Source: Paraburkholderia sp. BL23I1N1 | GTDB lineage: Bacteria; Pseudomonadota; Gammaproteobacteria; Burkholderiales; Burkholderiaceae | NCBI RefSeq assembly: GCF_003610295.1 | Contig: NZ_RAPV01000001.1 | Coordinates: forward strand, 6,014,001-6,078,000 | Reading direction: 5' to 3' | Length of the DNA: 64,000 bases | In this document: positions 28,021 to 38,271 of the stretch, piece by piece | How the letters are laid out: each line of letters starts with the position of its first letter | Position numbering within the stretch: position 1 is the first letter of the stretch | The notes under the pieces: generated by a model | Seen by the model: only the letters and a program-made list of their open reading frames with translations | Databases searched by the model: none | Told to the model about the DNA's origin: nothing | Made by a program: the position numbers and the translations under genes

Positions 28021-31000
28021 ATGAACCGCTTATCGAGCGCCCTGACAGCAATGCAGCCGCATTACGACGTGGTGGTGGTGGGTTCGGGATATGGCGGGGC
28101 GATTGCCGCGAGCCGCATGGCGCGCGCCGGCGGAAGCGTGTGCGTGCTGGAACGCGGGCGCGAATTCATGGCCGGCGACTATCCGCGCACGCCGCTCGAA
28201 GGCGCCGCACAGGTGCAATACAACACCGCCCTCGCGCAAATCGGCTCGCCGCTCGCGCTGCTCGAAGTACACGTGAACGAAGACGTGAATGCGGTGGTGG
28301 GCTGCGGACTGGGCGGCACGTCGCTGATCAACGCGAACGTCGCGCTCGAAGCCGAACCGCGGCTATGGGATGACAACCGCTGGCCCGAAGCACTACGCGC
28401 CGACAAGGCGGGACGCGACCAGGGCTACGAACTTGCCCGCGCCATGCTGCAGCCGTCGCCCGTATCCGGCGATTTTCTGCAATTGCCAAAACTGCAGGCG
28501 CTCAAAAAATCCGCGCAGGCGCTCGGGATGGAAGATCGCTTTTACCCGCCACCGGTCACTGTCACCTTCGAGAACCGCATCAACGCTGCGGGCGTCGAGC
28601 AGCGAGCCTGCGTCGGTTGCGGCGATTGCAATTCCGGCTGCAATTACGATGCGAAAAATTCGACGCACATGAACTATCTGCCCGATGCGGTCGCGCACGG
28701 CGCCCATATTTTCACGGGCGCAGCGGTGCATTCCGTGTTGCGCGACGCAGCCACGCAGAAGTGGACCGTGGGCTTTCAGGAGGTAAGCCTCGGCCGCGAG
28801 AGTTATGACGCACCTGATCTGTTCGTGAGCGCCGATATCGTCATCGTGTCGGCCGGCACAATTGGTTCCACCGCTCTGCTGCTGCGTTCGCGCAAGGCGG
28901 GACTCGCCGTATCGGACATGCTCGGCAAACACTTCACCGGGAACGGCGACGTCCTGGCCTTCGCCTATAACACCGAGGAGGTGATCAACGGCGTCGGTTG
29001 GGGTGTCCATGAGAAAGGCGAATTCCCGCCGGTCGGGCCGACCATTACCGGCATCATCGACCACCGCAATACCCCAAACGTGAAAGACGGCTTCGTGATC
29101 GAAGAGGGCTCGCTCGCCGGGCCGGTCGGCGCCGCAATGGTTGCCCTGCTCGGCGGCGCCGCGCCGCTCGAAGGCGTCGACATTCCCGCGCCGCGCGACG
29201 CTGACGAACCCCTCGGCTACGACGCGCGCGTGATCGAGGGCCTTCTGCGCGGGCCCTATTACGGCGCCCTCAACCACACGCAAACCTACCTGGTGATGGC
29301 GCACGACGACGAAAGCGGCCAGATCAGCGTGAATGACGCAGGCAGGCCGCGCATCGACTGGCCAAACGCCGGCAAGCAGCCGATCTTCAGCACCGTCGAA
29401 GCGACGCTCGAGAAGGCGCAGGCGCCGCTCGGCGGCAAATCCGTGCGCAACCCGATTTCGACCAGGATGCTCAAAAACCGCACCGTCACCGTGCACCCGC
29501 TCGGCGGCTGCGGGATGGGTGAAGACGCGGCGCGCGGCGTCGTCGATCATCAGGGCCGGGTTTTCAGCAGCACGAACGGAAATGCGGTGCACGAAGGCCT
29601 GTATGTGATGGACGGCGCGGTCATGCCGATGTCGCTCGGCGTCAATCCGCTGCTGACGATTTCCGCGCTGGCGGAGCGCAATTGCGCGCTGCTCGCAAAC
29701 GCACGAGGCTGGAAGATCGACTACCTGGCCAAGGGCACGGCCGCGACGCCGGCACCCCAACAGATCGGCCTGCGCTTCACCGAGACGATGATCGGCACGT
29801 ATACGCCGGCCGTGGTGGGCGAAGCCGCCACCAGTCCGATCGAATTCACGCTGACCGTGGAATCGGACGACCTGGCCGATATGCTAAGCAATCCGCAGCA
29901 TCTGGCCCACACCTCCGGCACCCTGACTTGCCCCGCCCTCTCCGCGCAACCCATGACGATCACCGAGGGCACATTCAACCTGTTCGTGGTCGATGAGTCG
30001 GATGTGGACGAGCGCAACATGAATTACCGCATGACGCTCAATGCCACCGAAGGCAAGACGTACTACCTGAGCGGACAGAAGATCATCACGCGGACGTCGC
30101 CGATCAATCTATGGGAACAGACCAACACGCTCTACGCGGAAATCCGCGAGTCGGCGCAAGCGGACGCGCCGGCGATCGGCAAAGCAACGCTGATCATCAC
30201 GCCCGAGAATTTCCTCAAACAGCAACGCACACTCGAAGTCACCAACGCGCCCGATCTTGAAACGCGCCTCGAATGGACCCTGAAGTTCGGCAAGTTTTTC
30301 GCGGGCGTGCTGTTCACCGAATACGGCAGCGTGGCCGCGCCCTTGCAGTTTTTTGATCCGAAGGCGGCGCCGCGCCTGAAGCGCGTGCTGCGCGCACCCG
30401 CGCCGCAAGTGGTTTTCTTCGACACGCCCGACGGGACCACCCTGCGGTTCACGCGCTACGCCGGATCGCCCAGCAAACCGCTGCGCCCCGTGCTGCTGAT
30501 CCACGGTTCGGGCGTGTCGAGCCGGATCTTTTCCACCGATCTGATCACGACCAACCTGGTGGAATATCTCTGTGCGGACGGCTACGACGTGTGGCTCGTC
30601 GATCTGCGCGTCAGCATCGAAATGCCGAGCGTGCTGGTGCCGACCAACGTGGACAAAGTCGCTCGCGAGGACATTCCGGCCGCGGTCGCTAAAGTGCGAG
30701 CGTTGACCGGCGCGCCGGATATTCAGGTGGTGGGCCATTGCATGGGTGGGTTGGCGTTGACCATGTCGCTGCTATCCGGCCTCGAGGGCGTGCGCTCCGC
30801 GGTCATCTCGCAGGTCTCGGCGCATCCGGTGCCGGGCACGCTGGAAAAGATCAAGTGCGGGTTGCATATCCCGGACATCATGGCGCATCTCGGCGTGCTG
30901 GATCTGACCGCTTTTACGGAGCACAGGTCGTGGCCCCATAACCTGCTCGATGAAGCGTTGCGGTTCTACCCGCTCAATCACAAAGAAGGTTGCGGCAGCC

Positions 31001-31431
31001 CGATCTGCCACCGGGCGACCTTCCTCTACGGCCTGCTCTACGAGCATGAACAATTGAGCGAGACGCTTCACTCGAACCTGCAGGAGTTGTTCGGCGTGCA
31101 CGACATCGAGGTATTCAAACATCTGGCCGCCATGGTACGGGCGGGCAAGGTTGTCGATGCCGAGGGCAAAGACGTTTACCTGACGGGTATGGACGGCATG
31201 AAAGGCCTGGAAGGCATGCGCCTGCCAATTGGTTTTATCCACGGCGTTAGAAACGAAACCTATCTGCCGAGGAGTACCGAACTCACGTACGACATGCTGG
31301 TCAAGCGGTTTCCTGAGCAGCCGTATGAGCGGCATCTGATTCCCGGCTACGGGCATATTGACTGCATTTTCGGCAAGAACGCGGTAGTGGATGTTTATCC
31401 GGTGATTGCCAGGTATCTGGATGCACATTGA
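28021..31431 (+). CDS. GMC-type FAD oxidoreductase fused to an alpha/beta hydrolase
   Basis: A 1136-residue two-enzyme fusion. Residues 1-570 form a cholesterol-oxidase-like GMC flavoprotein: FAD loop VVVVGSGYGG (17-26), VGCGLGGTSLINANVALE, a four-Cys cluster at 197, 200, 203 and 207, and the C-terminal HPLGGCGMG and GLYVMDGAVMPMSLGVNPLLTI. A middle beta-rich part (about 585-740) is followed by an alpha/beta hydrolase (about 800-1136) with LIHGSGVSS, nucleophile elbow GHCMGG where Cys907 replaces the usual Ser, HGVRNETYLP and a late His in GYGHIDCIFG. Oxidation of a lipid or sterol-like alcohol followed by ester or thioester chemistry is plausible. The natural substrate is unknown. No signal peptide is seen. 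Confidence 0.88.
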   Translation: MNRLSSALTAMQPHYDVVVVGSGYGGAIAASRMARAGGSVCVLERGREFMAGDYPRTPLEGAAQVQYNTALAQIGSPLALLEVHVNEDVNAVVGCGLGGTSLINANVALEAEPRLWDDNRWPEALRADKAGRDQGYELARAMLQPSPVSGDFLQLPKLQALKKSAQALGMEDRFYPPPVTVTFENRINAAGVEQRACVGCGDCNSGCNYDAKNSTHMNYLPDAVAHGAHIFTGAAVHSVLRDAATQKWTVGFQEVSLGRESYDAPDLFVSADIVIVSAGTIGSTALLLRSRKAGLAVSDMLGKHFTGNGDVLAFAYNTEEVINGVGWGVHEKGEFPPVGPTITGIIDHRNTPNVKDGFVIEEGSLAGPVGAAMVALLGGAAPLEGVDIPAPRDADEPLGYDARVIEGLLRGPYYGALNHTQTYLVMAHDDESGQISVNDAGRPRIDWPNAGKQPIFSTVEATLEKAQAPLGGKSVRNPISTRMLKNRTVTVHPLGGCGMGEDAARGVVDHQGRVFSSTNGNAVHEGLYVMDGAVMPMSLGVNPLLTISALAERNCALLANARGWKIDYLAKGTAATPAPQQIGLRFTETMIGTYTPAVVGEAATSPIEFTLTVESDDLADMLSNPQHLAHTSGTLTCPALSAQPMTITEGTFNLFVVDESDVDERNMNYRMTLNATEGKTYYLSGQKIITRTSPINLWEQTNTLYAEIRESAQADAPAIGKATLIITPENFLKQQRTLEVTNAPDLETRLEWTLKFGKFFAGVLFTEYGSVAAPLQFFDPKAAPRLKRVLRAPAPQVVFFDTPDGTTLRFTRYAGSPSKPLRPVLLIHGSGVSSRIFSTDLITTNLVEYLCADGYDVWLVDLRVSIEMPSVLVPTNVDKVAREDIPAAVAKVRALTGAPDIQVVGHCMGGLALTMSLLSGLEGVRSAVISQVSAHPVPGTLEKIKCGLHIPDIMAHLGVLDLTAFTEHRSWPHNLLDEALRFYPLNHKEGCGSPICHRATFLYGLLYEHEQLSETLHSNLQELFGVHDIEVFKHLAAMVRAGKVVDAEGKDVYLTGMDGMKGLEGMRLPIGFIHGVRNETYLPRSTELTYDMLVKRFPEQPYERHLIPGYGHIDCIFGKNAVVDVYPVIARYLDAH

Positions 31432-31542
31432 GGCACACTCGAGGCACGCTTGCCGGAACACTCTTTTACGTTCGATTCGCAAAGCGGCATAGAATCTGCC
31501 CGGCGGGATGACAACCTAAACGAACAATACGAGTGATTCGAC

Positions 31543-32349
31543 ATGCGGCAGATGAGTTTCGGCGAGTGCGCCGGTAAATCGTGGTTGGGTACATGGCAAA
31601 TCGTAACAACGATGCCGTTTTTCTTGCTGAGCTTTATGGCGGCCCTAGCCTGTACGTTCGCTTTTCCCGATATTCTCACCGCTGCAGCGGCACCGGATGC
31701 AGGCGCTCACGAGGCGATACGCGCTGCGCCCGGGTCGAGCGTGATGAACCTGGCGCGCGTGTTCATCGGCGCCCTGCTATCCGTCAAGATTCATCGCACG
31801 GTGCTGCTAGGTGAAGGAGAAAAGCCGCTGTTTCCAGCCCAGCGCCGCGTGGTGCCACGGTATGTTGGCCTCTACATGCTGATCGGCGTAGCGACGCTGT
31901 TGTTTGCCATCGCCATCATGCTGACAGGAAAGTTCGTATTCAATCTGCCGGTTGCTTCGCCAGCCACACTCCTGCTTTCATTCGCCGTCGGCCTGTTTAT
32001 CGCCGTACGGCTCAGCCTGCTGTTCCCCGCCCTGTCGCTTGGCAGCCGCTTTGCGTTGAAGGCCGCGTGGCGCGACAGTCGAAAGCATTTCTGGCAGATA
32101 GGCGGCATGATGTTCTTCGTGTCAGCGCCGCTGATGGTGATCGGCATTGCCGCCGCGCTCGCCTTGAAACCGCTCCTTGAAGGATTGCATCCGGTGCAGC
32201 AGCTCATGCTCATTGCAGCGGGCCAGGCGTTTTTGAGCACGCTGTTCTCGGTGCTGAGTGCCGTCACGCTGTCTTGGCTTTACGCCCGTTTCGCCGGCGA
32301 ACTGCGCGCGCTTGTCAGCGACCAGCCGGTCGGCGAGCTCGCGCCCTGA
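31543..32349 (+). CDS. hypothetical integral membrane protein
   Basis: A 268-residue protein with about six hydrophobic helices: two near residues 18-42 and 70-85, then YVGLYMLIGVATLLFAIAIML, TLLLSFAVGLFIAVRLSLLFPAL, MMFFVSAPLMVIGIAAALAL and a last one near 235-255. The ALSLGSRFALKAAWRDSRKHFWQI loop between helices is reminiscent of uncharacterised membrane proteins common in Burkholderiales. No transport or enzyme motif was found. The first ATG at 31543 is used. It lies between the GMC fusion (same strand) and the convergent FAD oxidase gene. Confidence 0.7.
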   Translation: MRQMSFGECAGKSWLGTWQIVTTMPFFLLSFMAALACTFAFPDILTAAAAPDAGAHEAIRAAPGSSVMNLARVFIGALLSVKIHRTVLLGEGEKPLFPAQRRVVPRYVGLYMLIGVATLLFAIAIMLTGKFVFNLPVASPATLLLSFAVGLFIAVRLSLLFPALSLGSRFALKAAWRDSRKHFWQIGGMMFFVSAPLMVIGIAAALALKPLLEGLHPVQQLMLIAAGQAFLSTLFSVLSAVTLSWLYARFAGELRALVSDQPVGELAP

Positions 32350-32377
32350 ACGGGTCACGCACGCGCCGCCTCGCTTA

Positions 32378-33823
32378 TTAGAACAGCTTGCCCGGATTCA
32401 GAATCCCGTGCGGGTCCAACGCGTGTTTGATGGCGGCCATGGCGGCCAATTCAGCGGGTGAGCGCGAGATCGGCAAGAACTCGCGCTTGAGCAAGCCGAT
32501 CCCATGTTCCGCCGACACCGAGCCGTGCAAGGACCTCAGCATCTCATAGACGAACGCATACACGGCATGGTGATCGACGCCGGGGATCGAATGTCCGTCG
32601 ACGGTGACATGCAGATTCGAATCGCCGATATGGCCGAAGAAATACGACGCGTTGCCGGGCCAGCGCTGATCGAGCGCCGCTCGGCAACGGTCCACGAAAG
32701 CGCCGATCTCACCGATCGGCAAGCTCACGTCGAAGTTGATCGCATCCAGCCGCACCGGAAACTCGGCGGTGCATTCGCGAATCGCCCATAACGCGCGTAC
32801 GTCGGCCACCGATTGAGCGATCACCGCGTCGCGGATCGCCTTTGCTTCGAGCGCTTCGGTGAGTGCGGCAGAGAAGCGTTCGCCGTCGTCGCCCACGTCG
32901 AAGCTCGCATGTTCGATCAATGCATAAAGCGGATGCGAGTCGGCGAAGGGCGAGCGCGTGCCGGTCAGCTTCACGCCGAAATCGTAGAAATCCGGCCACA
33001 TAATCTCGAACGCGCCGATGTCGTTGCCAAAGCGCGTCGACAGGCGGCGCAGCAGGTTCACGGCTGCCTCGTAACCGTCGAGTGCGACGAGCGCCGTATG
33101 GCGCGCCGCGCGTGGCGGATGGAGCCGCAGCACCGCGCGCGTGATTACGCCGAGAGTGCCTTCCGAGCCGATGAACCAGTGTTTCAGGTCGTAGCCGGTA
33201 TTGTTCTTGACCATCTTGCCGAGCGAAGTCAGTACGTCGCCATTGGCGAGCACGACTTCGAGGCCGAGCACCTGATCGCGCGCGGTGCCTGACTGGATCA
33301 CGCGATTGCCGCCCGCGTTGGTCGCCAGATTGCCGCCGATCTGGCACGAGCCGCGTGCGCCGAGATCGAGGGCGAGTTCGAAGCCGGCTTCGGCGGCGGC
33401 CTCCTGTGCGGTTTGCAAGGTGGTGCCGGCGCGCACGGTTAGCGTGCCCGAGGCGGTGTCGATTTCTTCGACGCCCGTGAGCCGTTCGAGCGACAGCGCG
33501 ACATCCGTCGAGCGGGCAATCGCGCCGCCCGCGAGGCCGGTCATGCCGCCCTGCGGCACCACCGGTTGATGCGCTGCGTGACAAATCGCCAAGGCGCGCG
33601 AGACTTCTTCCGTGCTGCGCGGCAAGAGCAGCGCGGCGGGACGCGTCGGATCGTGGCGTGTCCAGTCGGTCATCGCGTGTTCGCCGATCTGATCGCCGGT
33701 ACGCACCGCGTCGGCGCCGAGCGCGGCACGTAGCGCATCGAGCGTTGTAGAAAGGGGTGCGGCGCTGCGGGTTGCGTTGCCTGCGTTTCCCGCCACGTCA
33801 CTCGCCAAACGGTCATCTGTCAT
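32378..33823 (-). CDS. FAD-linked D-2-hydroxyacid dehydrogenase (D-lactate/2-hydroxyglutarate type)
   Basis: A 481-residue flavoprotein of the VAO/PCMH (FAD_binding_4 plus FAD-oxidase_C) family. It has the pyrophosphate loop VPQGGMTGLAGGA, NLATNAGGNRVIQSGTARDQVLGLEVVLANG, GYDLKHWFIGSEGTLGVIT and the C-terminal SAEHGIGLLKREFL with the conserved Glu-His. Such enzymes oxidise a D-2-hydroxy acid to the 2-oxo acid and pass electrons to an acceptor protein or quinone. It overlaps the stop of the 2OG oxygenase gene by 4 bases, so both are one operon and probably act in succession. The substrate is not known. Confidence 0.87.
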   Translation of the reverse strand: MTDDRLASDVAGNAGNATRSAAPLSTTLDALRAALGADAVRTGDQIGEHAMTDWTRHDPTRPAALLLPRSTEEVSRALAICHAAHQPVVPQGGMTGLAGGAIARSTDVALSLERLTGVEEIDTASGTLTVRAGTTLQTAQEAAAEAGFELALDLGARGSCQIGGNLATNAGGNRVIQSGTARDQVLGLEVVLANGDVLTSLGKMVKNNTGYDLKHWFIGSEGTLGVITRAVLRLHPPRAARHTALVALDGYEAAVNLLRRLSTRFGNDIGAFEIMWPDFYDFGVKLTGTRSPFADSHPLYALIEHASFDVGDDGERFSAALTEALEAKAIRDAVIAQSVADVRALWAIRECTAEFPVRLDAINFDVSLPIGEIGAFVDRCRAALDQRWPGNASYFFGHIGDSNLHVTVDGHSIPGVDHHAVYAFVYEMLRSLHGSVSAEHGIGLLKREFLPISRSPAELAAMAAIKHALDPHGILNPGKLF

Positions 33824-34809
33824 GCAGGAGTTCCTTGCGTGCCTTCAACGGCCGCTTTCTTTCGATAACCCATCGAATCATTGATCCGCCCAAGGATGTA
33901 ATCGCCCGCGGAGACCGGTTGGTACCTGAGATCGGAGTCGCTCGTACCAAGCTCACGCGGATCGACCATCGCGCCGTAAGTGGGATCATAAAACGTCGCG
34001 ATCGAATAGCGCTCGCGCCCCGACGTATTGATCACGCGATGCAAGGTGGAACGGAAACGGTCATTGGTCCAGCGCGCCAGCAGATCGCCGACGTTCACCA
34101 CGAAGCTGCCCTCGATCGGAGGCGCATCGACCCACGTATCGTTGGCGATCTCACGCACCTGCAAGCCGCCTACCTGGTCCTGCCACAGCAAGGTAATGCA
34201 CCCGTAGTCGGTATGCGGCGCGACGCCGAACTGATCCGCGTCCGGCTGGGGCGGCTGCGGCGGATAGTAGACCATCTGCGTGCGCTGCATCCGCTTCGTA
34301 TAGCGCGGCGCGAAGAAGTGCTCGTCGACGCCGAGACTCATTGCCACCGCCCGCAGCAGATCGGCGCCGCATGCCGCAACCGCTTCGTAATAACCGTAAA
34401 GCGCGGGCCGCAATTCCGGCATGAAATCCGGCCAGTTGTTCGGCCCACGCAGCGCCTGGCCCGCACGCACGTCGGGATCGTCCTCCGGCAACTCGAGGCC
34501 GATGCTGAAGAACTCCTTGTAGTCGGGACGCTTCGCCTGATACATGGTGGCGTCGCCGAGCGCGTTGAAACCGCGATGCCGTTGATTGACCGCCGCGCGC
34601 CGCTTCGTCTCAACGGGAAACGCAAAGAACGTGCGCGCGGCCTGTTCGGCGGTATCGATGACCGTTTGCGGCACGCCGTGATTGACGATATAGAAGAAGC
34701 CGATCGTCGTGCACGCTTCGCGGATTTCGTCCGCCACGCGCGTCAAAGCCTGCGGGTCGCACGCGCGAACGCCGGCAAGATCGATGATCGGAATGCGGGT
34801 CACGGGCAT
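33820..34809 (-). CDS. 2-oxoglutarate/Fe(II)-dependent dioxygenase, isopenicillin N synthase family
   Basis: A 329-residue non-heme iron oxygenase with the jelly-roll facial triad His199-x-Asp201 (APHTDYG) and His257 (TLHRVIN), plus the 2-oxoglutarate-binding RYS (267-269). The N-terminal domain begins RIPIIDL and includes GFFYIVNHGVP, as in IPNS-like enzymes. The start at 34809 has AGGGAG 8 bases upstream; a longer frame reaches far into the divergent promoter and a 12-bp tandem repeat and is not credible. With the FAD dehydrogenase it forms a two-gene operon divergent from the ABC transporter cluster. Hydroxylation of an imported amine or amino acid derivative is a reasonable guess, not a demonstrated role. 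Confidence 0.87.
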   Translation of the reverse strand: MPVTRIPIIDLAGVRACDPQALTRVADEIREACTTIGFFYIVNHGVPQTVIDTAEQAARTFFAFPVETKRRAAVNQRHRGFNALGDATMYQAKRPDYKEFFSIGLELPEDDPDVRAGQALRGPNNWPDFMPELRPALYGYYEAVAACGADLLRAVAMSLGVDEHFFAPRYTKRMQRTQMVYYPPQPPQPDADQFGVAPHTDYGCITLLWQDQVGGLQVREIANDTWVDAPPIEGSFVVNVGDLLARWTNDRFRSTLHRVINTSGRERYSIATFYDPTYGAMVDPRELGTSDSDLRYQPVSAGDYILGRINDSMGYRKKAAVEGTQGTPA

Positions 34810-34856
34810 TGCGCTGCTCCCTGGAAGGCGGACCAATTCAACTGATGAAAGAGGCA

Positions 34857-34880
34857 TGCGAACCGGCTTGCGAACCGGCT
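34857..34880. repeat. 12-bp tandem duplication (TGCGAACCGGCT x2)
   Basis: Two perfect adjacent copies and a partial third (34881-34886) in the leader of the 2OG oxygenase gene. Probably a slippage product. Confidence 0.7.
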
Positions 34881-34925
34881 TGCGAAGCACGCGTGACAAG
34901 CTCGCACGCCCCAACCATTCTCGTT

Positions 34926-34936
34926 GTATATACCGC
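34926..34936. promoter_or_regulatory. HutC-type operator candidate, left copy
   Basis: GTATATACCGC, containing GTATATAC, fits the GTNTANAC core described for HutC-subfamily GntR regulators. It forms an exact 11-bp inverted pair with GCGGTATATAC at 35022-35032, about 96 bp away. It lies in the divergent promoter of the 2OG oxygenase and ABC clusters. Confidence 0.6.
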
Positions 34937-35021
34937 CAAAAGCACACCCGCAAGTTCCTTCTCGGAGCTTCACGTAAGGGCTTTTCTCTAGTCACGCGAA
35001 TATTTATTTTGCACGGAAACT

Positions 35022-35032
35022 GCGGTATATAC
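35022..35032. promoter_or_regulatory. HutC-type operator candidate, right copy
   Basis: GCGGTATATAC, 76 bp before the ABC binding-protein start, is the mirror image of the left copy. The HutC gene at the end of this transporter cluster is the likely cognate regulator. Confidence 0.6.
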
Positions 35033-35107
35033 TGCCTCGCATAACTCGCGCAAGGCCCGCTGACGAACCGCTTTCGCACGAGACCGCTTTGCCAACCGGA
35101 GAATCCC

Positions 35108-35935
35108 ATGAGCATCCTTGCAGGCTGGAAGTGTCGTTTGATCATGCTGGCGTTGTGCGCGGCAAGCGTCACCGCCCACGCGGAAGACCAGCTCGCCAAA
35201 GTGAAGAAAGCCGGTGAACTGGTAGTCGGCACCGAGATGCAGTTCGCCCCCTTCGACTTCCTTGAAAACGGCCAGCAGGCCGGCTTCAATAAGGATCTGT
35301 TCGCCGAGGTCGGCAAGGAAATGGGCGTGAAGGTACGCTTCATCGATTTGCCGTGGCCGAGCGTGCTGCCGGGTCTCGAAGCCGGCAAGTTCGACATGGT
35401 GGGCGGCCCGCTGACGGTCACCAAGGCGCGCATGGAACGCTACACGTACACCCTGCCGATCGCGGACGCCACCGACGCCCTGCTCAAGCGCGCCAACGAC
35501 GCCTCCGTCAAGCAATCGTCGGATATCGCCGGCAAGACTGTGGGCGCGGGCAAAGGCTCGGCCCAGCTCGACCAGTTGAAGACCTATGTCGCCACCTTGC
35601 CGAAGCCGCCTGAAATCCGCGAATACGTCGACAACAATCAGGCCTACGCCGACCTCGCCGCCGGCCGCATTGCGGCGGTCGCGAACTCGATGACCAACAT
35701 CGCGTACGTCGCCAAGCAACGCCCCGAAACCTTCGCCGTCGTGCAGCCGCCGTTCGGCGCGAAAGTGTACTTTGCTTACTGCCTGCGTAAAGACGCGGAT
35801 AGCAAGCCGCTCGCCGACGCCTTCGACGCGGCGCTCGTGAAAATGCACAGCGACGGGCGTCTCGCGACCTTGCAGAAAAAGTGGTTCGGCGTCGCAATGG
35901 ATGCGCCGACTACGATGCCGGCGCCGAACTACTAA
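35108..35935 (+). CDS. amino acid ABC transporter substrate-binding protein (family 3)
   Basis: A 275-residue periplasmic receptor with a signal peptide (cleavage after VTAHA). The mature protein has the family 3 pattern KVKKAGELVVGTEMQFAPFDFLENGQQAGFNKDLFAEVGKEMGVKV and the ligand-binding EAGKFDMVGGPLTVTKARMERY, where most relatives have the acidic-aromatic loop for amino acid head groups. Ligand class is polar amino acid-like; the exact compound is unknown. First gene of a five-gene cluster (receptor, two permeases, ATPase, HutC). A 103-bp gap to the first permease gene follows. Confidence 0.88.
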   Translation: MSILAGWKCRLIMLALCAASVTAHAEDQLAKVKKAGELVVGTEMQFAPFDFLENGQQAGFNKDLFAEVGKEMGVKVRFIDLPWPSVLPGLEAGKFDMVGGPLTVTKARMERYTYTLPIADATDALLKRANDASVKQSSDIAGKTVGAGKGSAQLDQLKTYVATLPKPPEIREYVDNNQAYADLAAGRIAAVANSMTNIAYVAKQRPETFAVVQPPFGAKVYFAYCLRKDADSKPLADAFDAALVKMHSDGRLATLQKKWFGVAMDAPTTMPAPNY

Positions 35936-36038
35936 TGCATTGATGGCTTGATGTGCCGCAACACGTGTTCCTGGTGTACGCGATGCGCGCTCTTCGACGA
36001 GCCGCATCGCCCTCTCCGTTCTAGCGAGTGCGACGCTT

Positions 36039-36689
36039 ATGTTCAGCACAACCGTCTTCGTCCAGGGTTTGCCGCTGCTGCTGCATGCGGCGCTCGCCAC
36101 CGTCGGCATTTCGCTGACCGGTCTCCTGATCGGTTTCTTCGTCGCGATCGGCGTGTGTGCCGCGCGCCTCTCGCCGAAGCGCGCCGCGCGCATGTTCGGC
36201 GGCGCTTACGTGTTCTTCTTTCGCGGCGTGCCGATGCTGGTGCAATTGCTGCTGGTGTACTACCTGCTGCCGTTCGCCGGCATTAACGTATCGCCCATCG
36301 TCGCGGCGCTCAGCGCCGTGTCGCTGTGTTCCGCTTCCTATATCGCCGAGATTCTGCGCGGCGGTTTCCTCAGCATTCCGCCGGGTCATCTCGAAGCCGC
36401 ACGCATGCTCGGGCTTTCACCGTTCGATATGCTGCGCCGCATTCTGGTGCCACAAGCGTTCCAGTTGACGCTGCCCTCGCTCGTCAATGAAATGGTGCTG
36501 CTGATCAAGGCTTCGTCGCTGATCTCGGTGGTAGGGGTGGCCGAGTTGACACGCACCGCGCAGAATATTGCGGCGAGTACATATCGGCCGCTCGAAGCCT
36601 ACCTCGCCGCCGGGTTGATTTACTTCGTGATCTGCGGCAGCCTCGCGCTCGTCGCGCATGCCGCAGAATATCGTTTGCAGCACGCCTGA
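36039..36689 (+). CDS. amino acid ABC transporter permease (HisMQ type), first
   Basis: A 216-residue membrane subunit with five or so helices. The cytoplasmic coupling loop is [33 protein letters not shown] (EAA motif) and the upstream YVFFFRGVPMLVQLLLVYY is diagnostic of the His/Glu/Gln/Arg subfamily. It is followed after 29 bp by the second permease; the two would form a heterodimer with two copies of the ATPase. Confidence 0.88.
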   Translation: MFSTTVFVQGLPLLLHAALATVGISLTGLLIGFFVAIGVCAARLSPKRAARMFGGAYVFFFRGVPMLVQLLLVYYLLPFAGINVSPIVAALSAVSLCSASYIAEILRGGFLSIPPGHLEAARMLGLSPFDMLRRILVPQAFQLTLPSLVNEMVLLIKASSLISVVGVAELTRTAQNIAASTYRPLEAYLAAGLIYFVICGSLALVAHAAEYRLQHA

Positions 36690-36718
36690 GCAACCCTGAG
36701 CTCGAGATCGAATAAGCC

Positions 36719-37377
36719 ATGCAAACGCTCGACCCCACTGTCATCACCCACAATCTGCAGCCGATTGCCGCCGGTCTCGCGACTACCCTCGGCACCTGGA
36801 TCGCGGGCGTGGCGATCGGCATCCTGATCGGCTTTCTGATCGCCGTGCTGCAGCTCTTTTGCGGACGCTGGGTGCGCGGCGGTTTGCGCGTCTATATCGA
36901 ACTATTCCGCGGCACGCCATTTCTGGTGCAACTGTTTTTGCTGTACTACGGCGGCCCTTCCATCGGCCTCACGCTCGAACCGATGACGGCCGGTGTGCTC
37001 GGCCTGGGCCTCTACGGCAGTGCGTATTTCGCGGAAGCATTCCGCTCAGGCTTTCAATCGGTGCCGCCGGGCCATCTCGAAGCGGCCTCCTGTCTCGGAC
37101 TCACTCGCTGGCAAGCTGTCTTGCGCATTCAGGTCCCGCAAATGCTGGTGCTGATCGTGCCCGCGCTGACCAATCTGATTATCGTGCTGAGCAAGGAAAC
37201 CGCGGTGCTGTCGATCGTCACCGTCCCCGAACTCACGTTCGTGCTGACCGGCATCGGATCGGCCACCTTCGCTTTCGTCGAAACGCTGCTGGTGCTGTGC
37301 GTGTGCTATCTCGCTCTGGTTGAACTGACCTCGCGTGTGGGCATGTGGGCCGAAACCCGCATCGCGCGCTTCATGGC

Positions 37378-37381
<4 letters not shown>
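36719..37381 (+). CDS. amino acid ABC transporter permease (HisMQ type), second
   Basis: A 220-residue partner of the preceding permease: [30 protein letters not shown] and the EAA loop [29 protein letters not shown]. Its stop overlaps the ATPase start by 4 bases (ATGA at 37378-37381), which supports translational coupling. Confidence 0.88.

Positions 37382-38267
<886 letters not shown>

Positions 38268-38271
<4 letters not shown>

Noticed and set aside
28393..29760. 455-codon minus-strand open frame inside the GMC fusion gene
   Set aside because: Overlaps a strongly supported flavoenzyme; translation is rich in Arg, His and Ala without motifs.
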